Source of the DNA: Pseudomonas putida
GTDB lineage: Bacteria > Pseudomonadota > Gammaproteobacteria > Pseudomonadales > Pseudomonadaceae
Assembly: GCF_028682635.1 (NCBI RefSeq)
Contig: NZ_JANHLK010000001.1
Span: forward strand, 310,001-374,000
Reading direction: 5' to 3'
Length of the DNA: 64,000 bases
The translations under genes were made by a program, and so were the position numbers. Positions 16,715 to 23,861 of the stretch are shown here, piece by piece (the stretch's first letter is position 1; every line of letters starts with the position of its first letter). The notes beneath the pieces were generated by a model, which was given only the letters and a program-made list of their open reading frames with translations, made no database searches and was not told the DNA's origin.

Positions 16715-17067
16715 TGAAAGTCTCGCTAGAGAAACACTTATCAAGGCTGGATGAGTATCAAGCACGCAACGCCTACATGTTATGCGGTGATGTTGATCCA
16801 AGGGCCTGCTGTAAGAGTCTGAGAGAACGCCTGAAGCGTTTACTTCCGGCAGTTGATCATCATGCAGTGTGGGTTCGTGTGGAGGGCGGTGTGTTACTAC
16901 TCGTCGCCGGTCCTCATATCATCGCACGGGTGTTATCGGATGTGTTTGTAGAATCGAAGCATCTCTACAGCGGATCAGGGCGTAAGATTATCCGTGAGTT
17001 AGTACGGGATGCACTGGCTGCTGGATATGTGCCAATAGGTCAGCGTAGTTATGGCGCCTCAAAATAA
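16714..17067 (+). CDS. Hypothetical protein
   Basis: 117 residues, start overlapping the stop of the previous gene by one base. It opens with MKVSLEKHLSRLDEYQARNA and has a hydrophobic core VWVRVEGGVLLLVAGPHIIARVLSDVFVE. No catalytic motif visible. It ends before a hairpin and the convergent OLD nuclease gene. Confidence 0.6.
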   Translation: MKVSLEKHLSRLDEYQARNAYMLCGDVDPRACCKSLRERLKRLLPAVDHHAVWVRVEGGVLLLVAGPHIIARVLSDVFVESKHLYSGSGRKIIRELVRDALAAGYVPIGQRSYGASK

Positions 17068-17090
17068 AACGCTAACATATGGAGCTTTTG

Positions 17091-17129
17091 GAGTCTTTGG
17101 TTATTGTGGTGCGAATCGCCCAAAGACTC
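17091..17129. repeat. Hairpin between convergent genes
   Basis: GAGTCTTTGG / CCAAAGACTC, a perfect 10-bp stem with a 19-base loop, with no T-run on either side. It sits between the 3' ends of the genes at 17067 and 17152 and could act as a weak bidirectional terminator or an end mark of the inserted nuclease cargo. Confidence 0.5.
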
Positions 17130-17151
17130 TATGATGAAAAATACTGATTTG

Positions 17152-18969
17152 CTATTCCGCTTCACTGGGGAAGAGATAGCGCACAATAGCTGTAACAGTA
17201 GGACGGAATTCCAGTAGCATTTCTTCAGCGTCGCGATGGTTCGATATCTCGTTTGCTAAACGAATCTTTCTCTCGTTAGTTATATGGCCCATATACAGGG
17301 ACCACCATTCCTCCGCATGCAATTCGCTCAGGGTAGTGCGCTCATTGATTACTCTCTCAATAAGCGTGTCGTTGAGGATTTTTTGTACAGGGTACTGGAT
17401 CAAGTTTCCTGAGCGGGATTCGGCAGCCCAGATATGGGGAGGATATAGCGTTTCAAGCACTACGGGTATTTTGAATCCGGCAGTTTTCATTGGTCTGATG
17501 TGTTGAGGGACTTCCAGTGCGAAGCATTTTGCTGACTCGCAATTTCGATCTCCGTCATTCCAGGTTTTACGTACAAGTTTTCCCGCATCATCGCAATCTA
17601 CTAAGCCTGCTGATTTTGGGCGTTCTGGATTATGTTTGTGCATATGTCGCCATGCAGACAGCATATCGTGAACATAAGAATGCCCGGCACCTGATAGTTT
17701 TGTAATCACAGTGATTCGATTTGCGAAATTTGGTTGATACAGCTCTAACGCCTTAACAATTATTATTCGATCGCTTTCACCTTCAACATAAAGATGTGAT
17801 TGCTGTTGTTCGAATTGGATTTTAGCGTCATTTAGCGCGATTTGATCTTGCCGAATTCGATCTGTTAATTCAGCGATTTTAGGAGCGAAGAGCGCCATGG
17901 TACCCATGTGCTCGTCAAGGTCTAAGGGGTTTGTAGTCTCTTTGGTCCCAGAAACATCCTCTTCCCTGAAAACATGATGACTTGTTACATTCACGCCCTG
18001 CTCGCTGCCATTCAGGTGTAGGTTGTAAAACACCGGCGAATGAGTGGTCAGGAAGATTTGCGATACGGTATCGTTCAAGTATCTGAGAAGCTGGTCGGCT
18101 AATTTGATAGCGCTCGACAATTCAAGATTATTCTCTGGCTCCTCGTACCCCCAAATGTATGAGTATGGTTGAGCGCCACGAACGAGCAACGTATGCTTTT
18201 TATCGGCCATGAATTTTAGAATTACTGGTATATGCCGAGTTTTTACGCCATCTCCTCTCTCATTCAGAGAGATTTGGCTTTCTTCGTTCATAAAATCCAA
18301 ACTTTCAAATATGTGACTGAGGTCGCGTGGCAACGCTAGTCTGGAGTTAAAGCCGAGCGTCTCTGTTACCTCGGCAGTAAGCTCTGATAAGTGCTCAGCA
18401 ATACTTCGCTCGAACTCCCCGCTAGAAGCCCGGAAGCGATCAGCAGCCACTTCTGCAATTACTTCGTAAATACTGGCACGCAACTTGGATATGTATGCCT
18501 TGTCCTTGATTGCAGGAACGTATACAAACTTTATATTCCGAAGTAAACCACGAAGATTGGAGCGTGTTGGTATTTCAACTTCCACTAACCTTTTACCGCC
18601 TCTCGGCCCAACTGTCTCCCTATAACCATGAAAGTGATCATGATAAAGCCCATCTTTACGCCAACTTTTCTCCCATACAATGTAGTCCCCATTTGTTGCT
18701 ACATATGCGGCAGGAATATCTAACTCAAGACGCACCCGTATTTCACGGGCTCGCTGGTTCGGGTTGTTGTGGATGTTGTGATCAACAACAAAGGAAAGCT
18801 CTTCTCCAATGTTTGTCTCTCCATTGAAAAAAAGATTCAATGCTCTCAGTATGTTCGATTTTCCGACATCGTTATTTCCGACCAGGACTGCCAGATCGCC
18901 AGGCTTCAAAGTAATACTTTTTATTGACCTGAAATTGTTTATCTCGATTTTCTTTATACGGACGCTCAA
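17152..18969 (-). CDS. OLD-family ATP-dependent nuclease (AAA ATPase + TOPRIM), probable phage defence
   Basis: 605 residues. N-terminal ABC/SMC-like ATPase: Walker A GNNDVGKS (31-38), signature-like SLNERGDGVK (234-243), Walker B YIWGYEEPE (272-280) and H-loop LTTHSP (307-312). C-terminal TOPRIM nuclease: VEGESD (395-400) and DCDD (458-461) provide the acidic metal-binding residues. These features match overcoming-lysogenization-defect (OLD) nucleases such as P2 Old and GajA. No UvrD-like helicase (GajB) or other partner is adjacent, so it resembles a stand-alone class 1 OLD. It runs against its neighbours and is AT-richer than them, suggesting later cargo acquisition. Confidence 0.9.
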   Translation of the reverse strand: MSVRIKKIEINNFRSIKSITLKPGDLAVLVGNNDVGKSNILRALNLFFNGETNIGEELSFVVDHNIHNNPNQRAREIRVRLELDIPAAYVATNGDYIVWEKSWRKDGLYHDHFHGYRETVGPRGGKRLVEVEIPTRSNLRGLLRNIKFVYVPAIKDKAYISKLRASIYEVIAEVAADRFRASSGEFERSIAEHLSELTAEVTETLGFNSRLALPRDLSHIFESLDFMNEESQISLNERGDGVKTRHIPVILKFMADKKHTLLVRGAQPYSYIWGYEEPENNLELSSAIKLADQLLRYLNDTVSQIFLTTHSPVFYNLHLNGSEQGVNVTSHHVFREEDVSGTKETTNPLDLDEHMGTMALFAPKIAELTDRIRQDQIALNDAKIQFEQQQSHLYVEGESDRIIIVKALELYQPNFANRITVITKLSGAGHSYVHDMLSAWRHMHKHNPERPKSAGLVDCDDAGKLVRKTWNDGDRNCESAKCFALEVPQHIRPMKTAGFKIPVVLETLYPPHIWAAESRSGNLIQYPVQKILNDTLIERVINERTTLSELHAEEWWSLYMGHITNERKIRLANEISNHRDAEEMLLEFRPTVTAIVRYLFPSEAE

Positions 18970-18984
18970 ACGAAATTCCTTTCT

Positions 18985-19170
18985 CTGACCCTACGGACCG
19001 CGTGGTGGGAAGCGGGGCGCTACATCGTGGACGCTATCGTAGAAGCCAGAGGCCATTACGACCACCCCTCGGAGATGAATTTCTGTGTGAATCAACGCCA
19101 TGCCAACCTGTACCTACAAGGATTCAACGACCTTGGATGTCAATTATATGGCGCCAAGGCCGTAGGCTAG
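18985..19170 (+). pseudogene. Probable remnant coding frame upstream of the OLD gene
   Basis: In one frame the sequence reads TLRTAWWEAGRYIVDAIVEA, RGHYDHPSEMNFCVNQRHAN, LYLQGFNDLGCQLYGAKAVG, stop at 19168. Composition is protein-like, but there is no ATG and no ribosome-binding site, and the frame runs backwards into the 5' end of the OLD gene. It may be the 3' end of a gene cut when the OLD cargo entered. A short product from the GTG at 19024 is possible. Confidence 0.4.
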
Positions 19171-19197
19171 TCGACCGCACACGAAATAAACAAATTA

Positions 19198-19226
19198 TTG
19201 ACGCGGGTGTGCGCTTCAGGCATTAT
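19198..19226 (+). promoter_or_regulatory. Sigma-70 type promoter
   Basis: TTGACG (19198-19203), 17-base spacer, CATTAT (19221-19226), reading toward the genes at 19349 and 19888. Confidence 0.55.
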
Positions 19227-19348
19227 TCGACTCCTGTTCTGACAAGACAGGCAAACCGCTGGCACAAGCTAGCACCGACCATCGGCAATCAACGCCACCC
19301 CAATTGAAGGTAACGCCATGACATTGAACTTTACTCTAGGAGAATCAT

Positions 19349-19732
19349 ATGACCGCAGCAGCCCGCAACACCCGTAAGAACATCGAAATAGCCCGCAACG
19401 CCGCTCGCCAGAGCACCCCTCGCAACGCCAGCCTGACCAATCCCAGCATTACCAGAAGCACTAGCCCTAGTCTCACTGCGCTCCACGCAACCGCATTGAA
19501 CCGCGCGAAGCATGACTCCGCTATGCGTTCAGCGAAAGCTACAGCAGCCCATGCTGCCCGTAGAGAGGGCGAACAGGCCATTTTCGGCAGGCCCGCCACC
19601 GCCATTGAGCGCGGACGCCTGCATCACTTCAATTCCTACATCAAGAACGTCCTCATCCCTGAGTGCAGGACCGAAAGCATCGAAGTAAGGGGCGTCATCA
19701 GTCGTGCTATTGAGCATTTGAACGCGCACTAG
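19349..19732 (+). CDS. Hypothetical basic protein
   Basis: 127 residues with a long low-complexity, Ala/Arg/Ser/Thr-rich and very basic N-terminal half (MTAAARNTRKNIEIARNAAR...), then a compact segment LHHFNSYIKNVLIPECRTESIEVRGVISRAIEHLNAH. A nucleic-acid binding role is plausible from charge only. TAGGAGA lies 7 bases before the ATG. A 19-codon frame at 19318 with its own AAGG site overlaps the start and may couple translation. Confidence 0.6.
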   Translation: MTAAARNTRKNIEIARNAARQSTPRNASLTNPSITRSTSPSLTALHATALNRAKHDSAMRSAKATAAHAARREGEQAIFGRPATAIERGRLHHFNSYIKNVLIPECRTESIEVRGVISRAIEHLNAH

Positions 19733-19887
19733 AGTCGCCCCTCCCTGTCCAATATGTAGGCCATAGCGAGGACATTACCGTCCTCGCGCATTCTGTGGCG
19801 CGTATATGTGTACTCGATTTGATAACTCAACCCGGCAGCTACCGAGAGGAATTGCCTATGACATGAACTTGAACAAGGAGCCCCACC

Positions 19888-20661
19888 ATGCACCACGTAT
19901 TTGCCTTGAATTTAATTGCCGAAACAACCGATCTCCCAGTTACCTCCGATTACGTCGACCTCCCCAAACAACGTCGCACCAGTATTGTCGATGGCTTCAG
20001 GGTCGATAAGAACACTGGCGAAATCTATGGGCAGTTTGTCGCTTCACCACTCCAGGCCAACATCGAACAGTACCGATGTGGAATTCCACGACCACCAACT
20101 AACCCAAGTCAGTACCTGCATCTGGTGGATGTCAGGAAAAACGATGATGTGGTGTACGTAGATTTCGGTGGGCCAACGCCAGCTAAACCAACAACCGTCA
20201 TCAATGTTCTCGGCTCTAAGCCGAAGCGCGGCCCTAAGCCGAACGTGTGCTTAAACCAGTTTGCTGCGATTACCAAGGTGGCGATTGCAGAGAACGCCCA
20301 CTGGGTCGAAGACGCAGTAATGGCAGGAATGTACATCGCAGTTGAGAGCAGCAATGGCAAGCTGAACATCAGGCCGGGCTATGTACGAAAGGTGCTCACG
20401 ATGTCGGTGATTTCGACCGAGGCGATTAGTCGCAACTCCGCCTTCCGCAACCACGACTTCGAGCCCGTCAGTGAGCGGTATGCTCGCTACCTTGCAGCTG
20501 CTGGACGTGTTGCTCTACGTAACGTTGAACGGCACTTGGATGCCCACCCTGCCGTGTTACAGCGACTGGAGGCCAAGGTGCTAGAGTCAACAGTCTGGGG
20601 AGAGGAGTTCGATCTGGATGAGACCGATTATGTTGAAGGCCCATATGGTGCTTCAGCATAA
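19888..20661 (+). CDS. Hypothetical protein of the island
   Basis: 257 residues, start MHHVFALNLIAETTDLPV with AAGGAGCC upstream. It contains a basic loop GSKPKRGPKPNVCLNQFAAI and a helical region NFxAITKVAIAENAHWVEDA. The C-terminal part is helical with an acidic tail EEFDLDETDYVEGPYGASA. No family recognised. It is the last gene before the stem-loop-rich block, whose TATAAT lies only 11 bases past its stop. Confidence 0.65.
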   Translation: MHHVFALNLIAETTDLPVTSDYVDLPKQRRTSIVDGFRVDKNTGEIYGQFVASPLQANIEQYRCGIPRPPTNPSQYLHLVDVRKNDDVVYVDFGGPTPAKPTTVINVLGSKPKRGPKPNVCLNQFAAITKVAIAENAHWVEDAVMAGMYIAVESSNGKLNIRPGYVRKVLTMSVISTEAISRNSAFRNHDFEPVSERYARYLAAAGRVALRNVERHLDAHPAVLQRLEAKVLESTVWGEEFDLDETDYVEGPYGASA

Positions 20662-20672
20662 TTACGGCAGGA

Positions 20673-20678
20673 TATAAT
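20673..20678 (+). promoter_or_regulatory. Consensus -10 box at head of stem-loop block
   Basis: Perfect TATAAT. The best -35 (GCTTCA, 17 bases upstream) is weak. A start near 20684 would coincide with the first stem of the block. Confidence 0.5.
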
Positions 20679-20680
20679 AA

Positions 20681-21235
20681 GAGAGCGAAGCGAACGCCGC
20701 TCTTGACGTTGTCTTGCAGGATAAGCGACAGCTTACAAGTGTGCTTCAGTGAAGGAACTTCACGATTGTATACCTTGTAGAGAGGCGATAGCCTGAAGGT
20801 GAAGCTGGGATTATTGATACATAGTATCCCCAGCAAGTGAGAATGTAAGCTTCCGCTTGAGTGGTACTATCGTCAGCGACGCTGACAGGGGGTCACCCTG
20901 AATGCTCACGCATTCGTCTTGCACTGTAAAAGAAGATCAAGAGCAACAGCGAAGCTGGATTGTGGTTATGATTTATTGTGTATGTGCAAGACCGGAAGGT
21001 CTACGGTGTTCCCCGTATTGAACGGCAGTTCAAGTGTGTGAGCGGATTGATATATATCAATATTTCCGCCAACTAACTGGGGTGATTGAACTTCAAGGTG
21101 ACGCTTGGTTGTGCAATAACGGCGAGCGACGCTCGAAGTGGGCATTCCGTAATCTCCGCTTGCCAGTGCTGCTGGAGATGCTGACTTTGCAGGAGCGATG
21201 AATACCTCACAGCGGCGCTGTAAACGGTACACGTC
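20681..21235 (+). ncRNA. Candidate large structured RNA: about 18 consecutive short stem-loops
   Basis: No open frame. Stems (first arm / loop / second arm): AGAGCG/CGCTCT 20682; TAAGC-GACA-GCTTA 20722 with outer CTTG/CAAG; GTGAAG-GAA-CTTCAC 20749; AGGC-GATA-GCCT 20783 with outer ACCTT/AAGGT; GCTGGGAT/ATCCCCAGC 20804; AAGC-TTCC-GCTT 20847; GTCAGC-GAC-GCTGAC 20872; CAGGG/CCCTG 20886; AATGC-TCAC-GCATT 20901; CAGC-GAA-GCTG 20947; AGACC-GGAA-GGTCT 20989; ACGG/CCGT 21003; TTGAAC-GGCA-GTTCAA 21018; GCGGA/TCCGC 21042; CAAG/CTTG 21094; CGAGC-GAC-GCTCG 21123; ATCTCC/GGAGAT 21152; ACAGC-GGC-GCTGT 21209. Loops are mostly 3-4 bases beginning with G on this strand (GNNA and GAN), which points to plus-strand RNA. 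No terminator found. Single-strand DNA function is an alternative. Confidence 0.5.
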
Positions 21236-21244
21236 GAGAGAGGG

Positions 21245-21643
21245 TCAAGCCTTCTTGGGGCGAAAGCCGCGGTATACCCATTTCATTACTGTTGCGATCA
21301 CGTACATGATCAGGGTTAATCCAGCCCACCAAGCAAAGTGGTACGCAACAAACTTCACCTGTCTTTCAGTCATTGTCTTCAACTGATCCCTGTACCACGC
21401 CGCCTCTGTACGGATCTTTTCAATGACTTGCTGTTTCGGGTAAGAGGAACAGTATTCGTTGGAATTTTTCCGTCCAGCATCCTTGTCTTCGTAATACTTC
21501 TCGCAAGGTGCCCAAAGGCTGAGCCTGTTGCTCACTTCCCAGTACGCCCGTTTCTGGGTAGGGAACGATTGATAATTGTCTGCGATGATTATCACTGCCA
21601 CCACTACGCTCAATACGACCCCTAACCGTTGCCACCCACTCAT
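21245..21643 (-). CDS. Hypothetical two-span membrane protein
   Basis: 132 residues. Helix 1 is LGVVLSVVVAVIIIADNYQ (about 7-25), then a charged extracytoplasmic or cytoplasmic loop with three Cys (CEKYY...EYCSSYPKQQ), then helix 2 VAYHFAWWAGLTLIMYVIATVMKWVYRG near the C-terminus. AAGGAACGGCGA precedes the ATG. It is transcribed with the following Gly-rich protein on the same strand, convergent to the stem-loop block. Function unknown. Confidence 0.65.
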   Translation of the reverse strand: MSGWQRLGVVLSVVVAVIIIADNYQSFPTQKRAYWEVSNRLSLWAPCEKYYEDKDAGRKNSNEYCSSYPKQQVIEKIRTEAAWYRDQLKTMTERQVKFVAYHFAWWAGLTLIMYVIATVMKWVYRGFRPKKA

Positions 21644-21697
21644 TCGCCGTTCCTTGCGTTTACGTTTTATAGTTGATGCATTACATTTTAGATTTGT

Positions 21698-22087
21698 TCA
21701 AGCGTCATAACCCAAATACGCAAGAAGCTCGTTAGATGGGGCTAATCTAGACTCGCTTGAGCTAGAAGATAACTGAGCGTCAATCTTATTCCCAACCGCA
21801 ACACCTATCCCGCCAGCCAGTCCTCCAATCATCATTGCCTCTGTAATGGATGCATCGATGGTCTTAGTTACGACTAGTGCACCAAGAGCGCCTGCAACTG
21901 TGCCGATGGCATTGCCAGTTGTTAATCCGCTAGACAACATCTCGTTAACCCCGGCACCAACAGCTGTTGCCACTGCTATAAAGGCAGGACTGATGAGGCC
22001 CTTGTCTCGCTCTCCTAGGATGCCCCCCGGCAAGTCTTTGATGGTAAGACCTTTCGATGTGTCGTCTTGATCTGAGGAATTGCTCAT
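21698..22087 (-). CDS. Hypothetical glycine-rich membrane-associated protein
   Basis: 129 residues. A polar N-terminus (MSNSSDQDDTSKGLTIKDLP) leads into a long small-residue hydrophobic region, LISPAFIAVATAVGAGVNEM...IGTVAGALGALVVTKTID...MMIGGLAGGIGVAVGNKID, with G-x3-G spacing as in glycine-zipper or holin-like helices, and a Ser-rich tail. GGGAGAACCGC precedes the ATG. It lies 54 bases upstream of the two-span membrane protein and is probably in one operon with it. A holin- or pore-like role is possible but unproven. Confidence 0.6.
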   Translation of the reverse strand: MSNSSDQDDTSKGLTIKDLPGGILGERDKGLISPAFIAVATAVGAGVNEMLSSGLTTGNAIGTVAGALGALVVTKTIDASITEAMMIGGLAGGIGVAVGNKIDAQLSSSSSESRLAPSNELLAYLGYDA

Positions 22088-22468
22088 GCGGTTCTCCCTG
22101 TCCCTGTCTGGTGGCCATTATCCATAATGGCACATAGTGCCGATAGTGCTCAGGGAAAGCCCTCGGAAACCTCCGAATAACCCAGCGAAACCCCTACAGG
22201 TTTCACACGATTGACCTGGAGCAAATCAGAGCCCATGGTTACAACCCGCATTCTATAAGGGTCGTTGGTTATAGCGGCCAAGCTGGGTCTCGTGTGTACG
22301 CTTCAAATTCGGTTTTTTGTACCGAAAGTCGATTATGAAGCTGAAATCGCCATTTTGGTTGCTGTCTGCTCCGCCAATCACGGATGGATTGCTCGTGTCA
22401 AGCGCTTTGAGATGGGTGGTGAAAATTAGTGGTACAATGGGGCTCCCCAACCAAAAGAGCACCACCCC
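22088..22468. other. 381-base divergent intergenic region with small stem-loops
   Basis: No gene. GCCATTAT-CC-ATAATGGC (22114-22131) and GGCAC-ATA-GTGCC (22129-22141) are adjacent, partly alternative hairpins near the start of the minus-strand operon, suitable as an operator or RNA element. AGTGGTACAA at 22429 resembles the arm-like repeat of the island ends. Confidence 0.45.
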
Positions 22469-22687
22469 ATGCAAGCCTACAAAGACGCTTTGAACGCCCT
22501 CGCTGTTGCACCGCTAAATGCAGTCGATGAAACCTCCACACCCAGCTACGCCACCATTAAGGAGCTGAAAGACGAGGGTTATGTCACCGCCCTCTACAGT
22601 GGTGCTGACGATGGCGATAGCTTCATGAGCATCGCAATCACACTCCGTGGCCGCCGCTACCAGTCTGAGCTAAACGCTAACGTCTAA
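22469..22687 (+). CDS. Hypothetical small protein
   Basis: 72 residues, MQAYKDALNALAVAPLNAVD then SYATIKELKDEGYVTALYSG and a final beta-strand segment SIAITLRGRRYQSELNANV. The helix plus 'TIKELKDEGYV...ITLRGRRY' layout resembles a winged-helix-like fragment, but this is only a resemblance. The site AAAGAGC before the ATG is modest. Confidence 0.5.
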   Translation: MQAYKDALNALAVAPLNAVDETSTPSYATIKELKDEGYVTALYSGADDGDSFMSIAITLRGRRYQSELNANV

Positions 22688-22734
22688 CCCGGTAGGAATC
22701 GCAGCCCGAGCCTGACCAACAACGGCTGCTCCAC

Positions 22735-22853
22735 TGGTATCAACAATCGACCATTAAACGATGCCAGCAAAAGCGCCTTAAATCGGTATCATAAAACTAG
22801 CCTTTACACATAGATGATCCCTTGGTATCGTGATCCCACGTTAATCGATACCA
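22735..22853. promoter_or_regulatory. Three-part res-like recombination site
   Basis: Three inverted-arm subsites lie just upstream of the resolvase gene: 22735-22766 (TGGTATC ... GATGCCA), 22785-22820 (GGTATCAT ... ATGATCC) and 22823-22853 (TGGTATCG ... CGATACCA, perfect 8-bp arms). Three dimer-binding subsites with a shared half-site next to a serine resolvase gene is the Tn3/gamma-delta res layout. The subsite next to the gene probably also autoregulates it. Confidence 0.7.
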
Positions 22854-22870
22854 GCAAGGAGCCGCCCACC

Positions 22871-23491
22871 ATGTCCCGCACTTTCCTTTATGCACGCTGT
22901 TCCACCGCCAGCCAGTTCACCGAGAACCAAGTGCAGGAAGTGAAGAATGCCGGGTTCGATGTGCAAGCGGGTAGGGTGGTTGAGGAAACCATCTCGGGCA
23001 GCATCGCCGCAACGGAGCGCCCCGGCTTCCAGAAGCTGCTAGATCGTATGGAGAGCGGAGACGTGCTGATCGTCACTAAGCTGGACCGTCTAGGCCGTAA
23101 CGCTATGGATGTTCGTCAGACGGTTGAGCATCTGGCCTCGAATGGTATCCGTGTTCACTGCCTGGCTCTGGGTGGGGTAGACCTCACGTCTGCCGCTGGC
23201 AAGATGACCATGCAGGTGCTTGGGGCAGTAGCTGAGTTCGAACGTGACCTGTTGATCGAACGGACACAAGCAGGGCTGGAGCGTGCCAAGAAAGAAGGTA
23301 AGAAGCTCGGTAGGCCGGAAGCTCAGTCAACCACTCGCGATGTTCTCGAACTCAAGGATCAGGGGTGCAGTCAGTCTGAGACGGCAGAGAAGCTAGGCAT
23401 TGGCATTGCCACAGTGAAGCGTCACTGGAACAGGGTGATGGTGGTGAGCAAGCCCGCAGGGACCTACGTTCTTGGTCAGGTGAAAGCCTAG
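22871..23491 (+). CDS. Serine recombinase (resolvase/invertase family)
   Basis: 206 residues from the ATG at 22871 with AAGGAG upstream. Catalytic domain: YARCSTASQ with nucleophile Ser11, then VLIVTKLDRLGRNAMDVRQTVEHLASNGI and AAGKMTMQVLGAVAEFERDLLIERTQAGLERAKKEGKKLGRP, the full small-serine-recombinase pattern. The C-terminal helix-turn-helix (CSQSETAEKLGIGIATVKRHW) binds the site. Its likely target is the res-like site immediately upstream. It probably resolves multimers or cointegrates of the element. Confidence 0.92.
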   Translation: MSRTFLYARCSTASQFTENQVQEVKNAGFDVQAGRVVEETISGSIAATERPGFQKLLDRMESGDVLIVTKLDRLGRNAMDVRQTVEHLASNGIRVHCLALGGVDLTSAAGKMTMQVLGAVAEFERDLLIERTQAGLERAKKEGKKLGRPEAQSTTRDVLELKDQGCSQSETAEKLGIGIATVKRHWNRVMVVSKPAGTYVLGQVKA

Positions 23492-23861
23492 AGCGTTAGC
23501 AGTAGACAAGACAAACACATTCATCAACGCAGTGAGAACAATCCACGAGGGAAGAAAGATGTTCACACAACCACGCTGCAACACCGCTCTTTAACAACCT
23601 GGAAGGGTTATTTTCATGAAACAGACGATTCTGTGTTGGTAGTGCGCCGCCTGCTCAACGGTGCCGGAAGAACTGAGTGATCTCCATGGCCACGAACCTA
23701 TCGTTATTTTGCGGCATCCAGATCTGTATCGAACCTAGAGTTGCACTCCTAAAAAAAACGGGGAGTCGTCTGGTACTCATAGGCCGTTAGTAATGGTGCG
23801 CTTCGGCGCCCACTTGGCTATATTATGCGGCAACCTATTGTCGCAACACCAAGGAAGAGAC
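23492..23861. other. 370-base intergenic region in island
   Basis: No protein gene of normal size. An 11-codon frame MFTQPRCNTAL at 23560 has AGGGAAGAAAG in front of it and ends just before AACC/GGGTT pairing, so it may be a leader peptide. A run of eight A follows at 23752. GCGC-TTCG-GCGC hairpin lies near 23800. The AAGGAAGAG site of the next gene closes the region. Confidence 0.4.

Noticed and set aside
17152..18969. Gabija system
   Set aside because: The protein resembles GajA, but no UvrD-like helicase GajB is adjacent on either side.
19002..19307. 101-codon frame MVGSGALHRGRYRRSQ...
   Set aside because: Arg-rich, no ribosome-binding site, and it overlaps a more protein-like frame ending at 19170 and a promoter at 19198.
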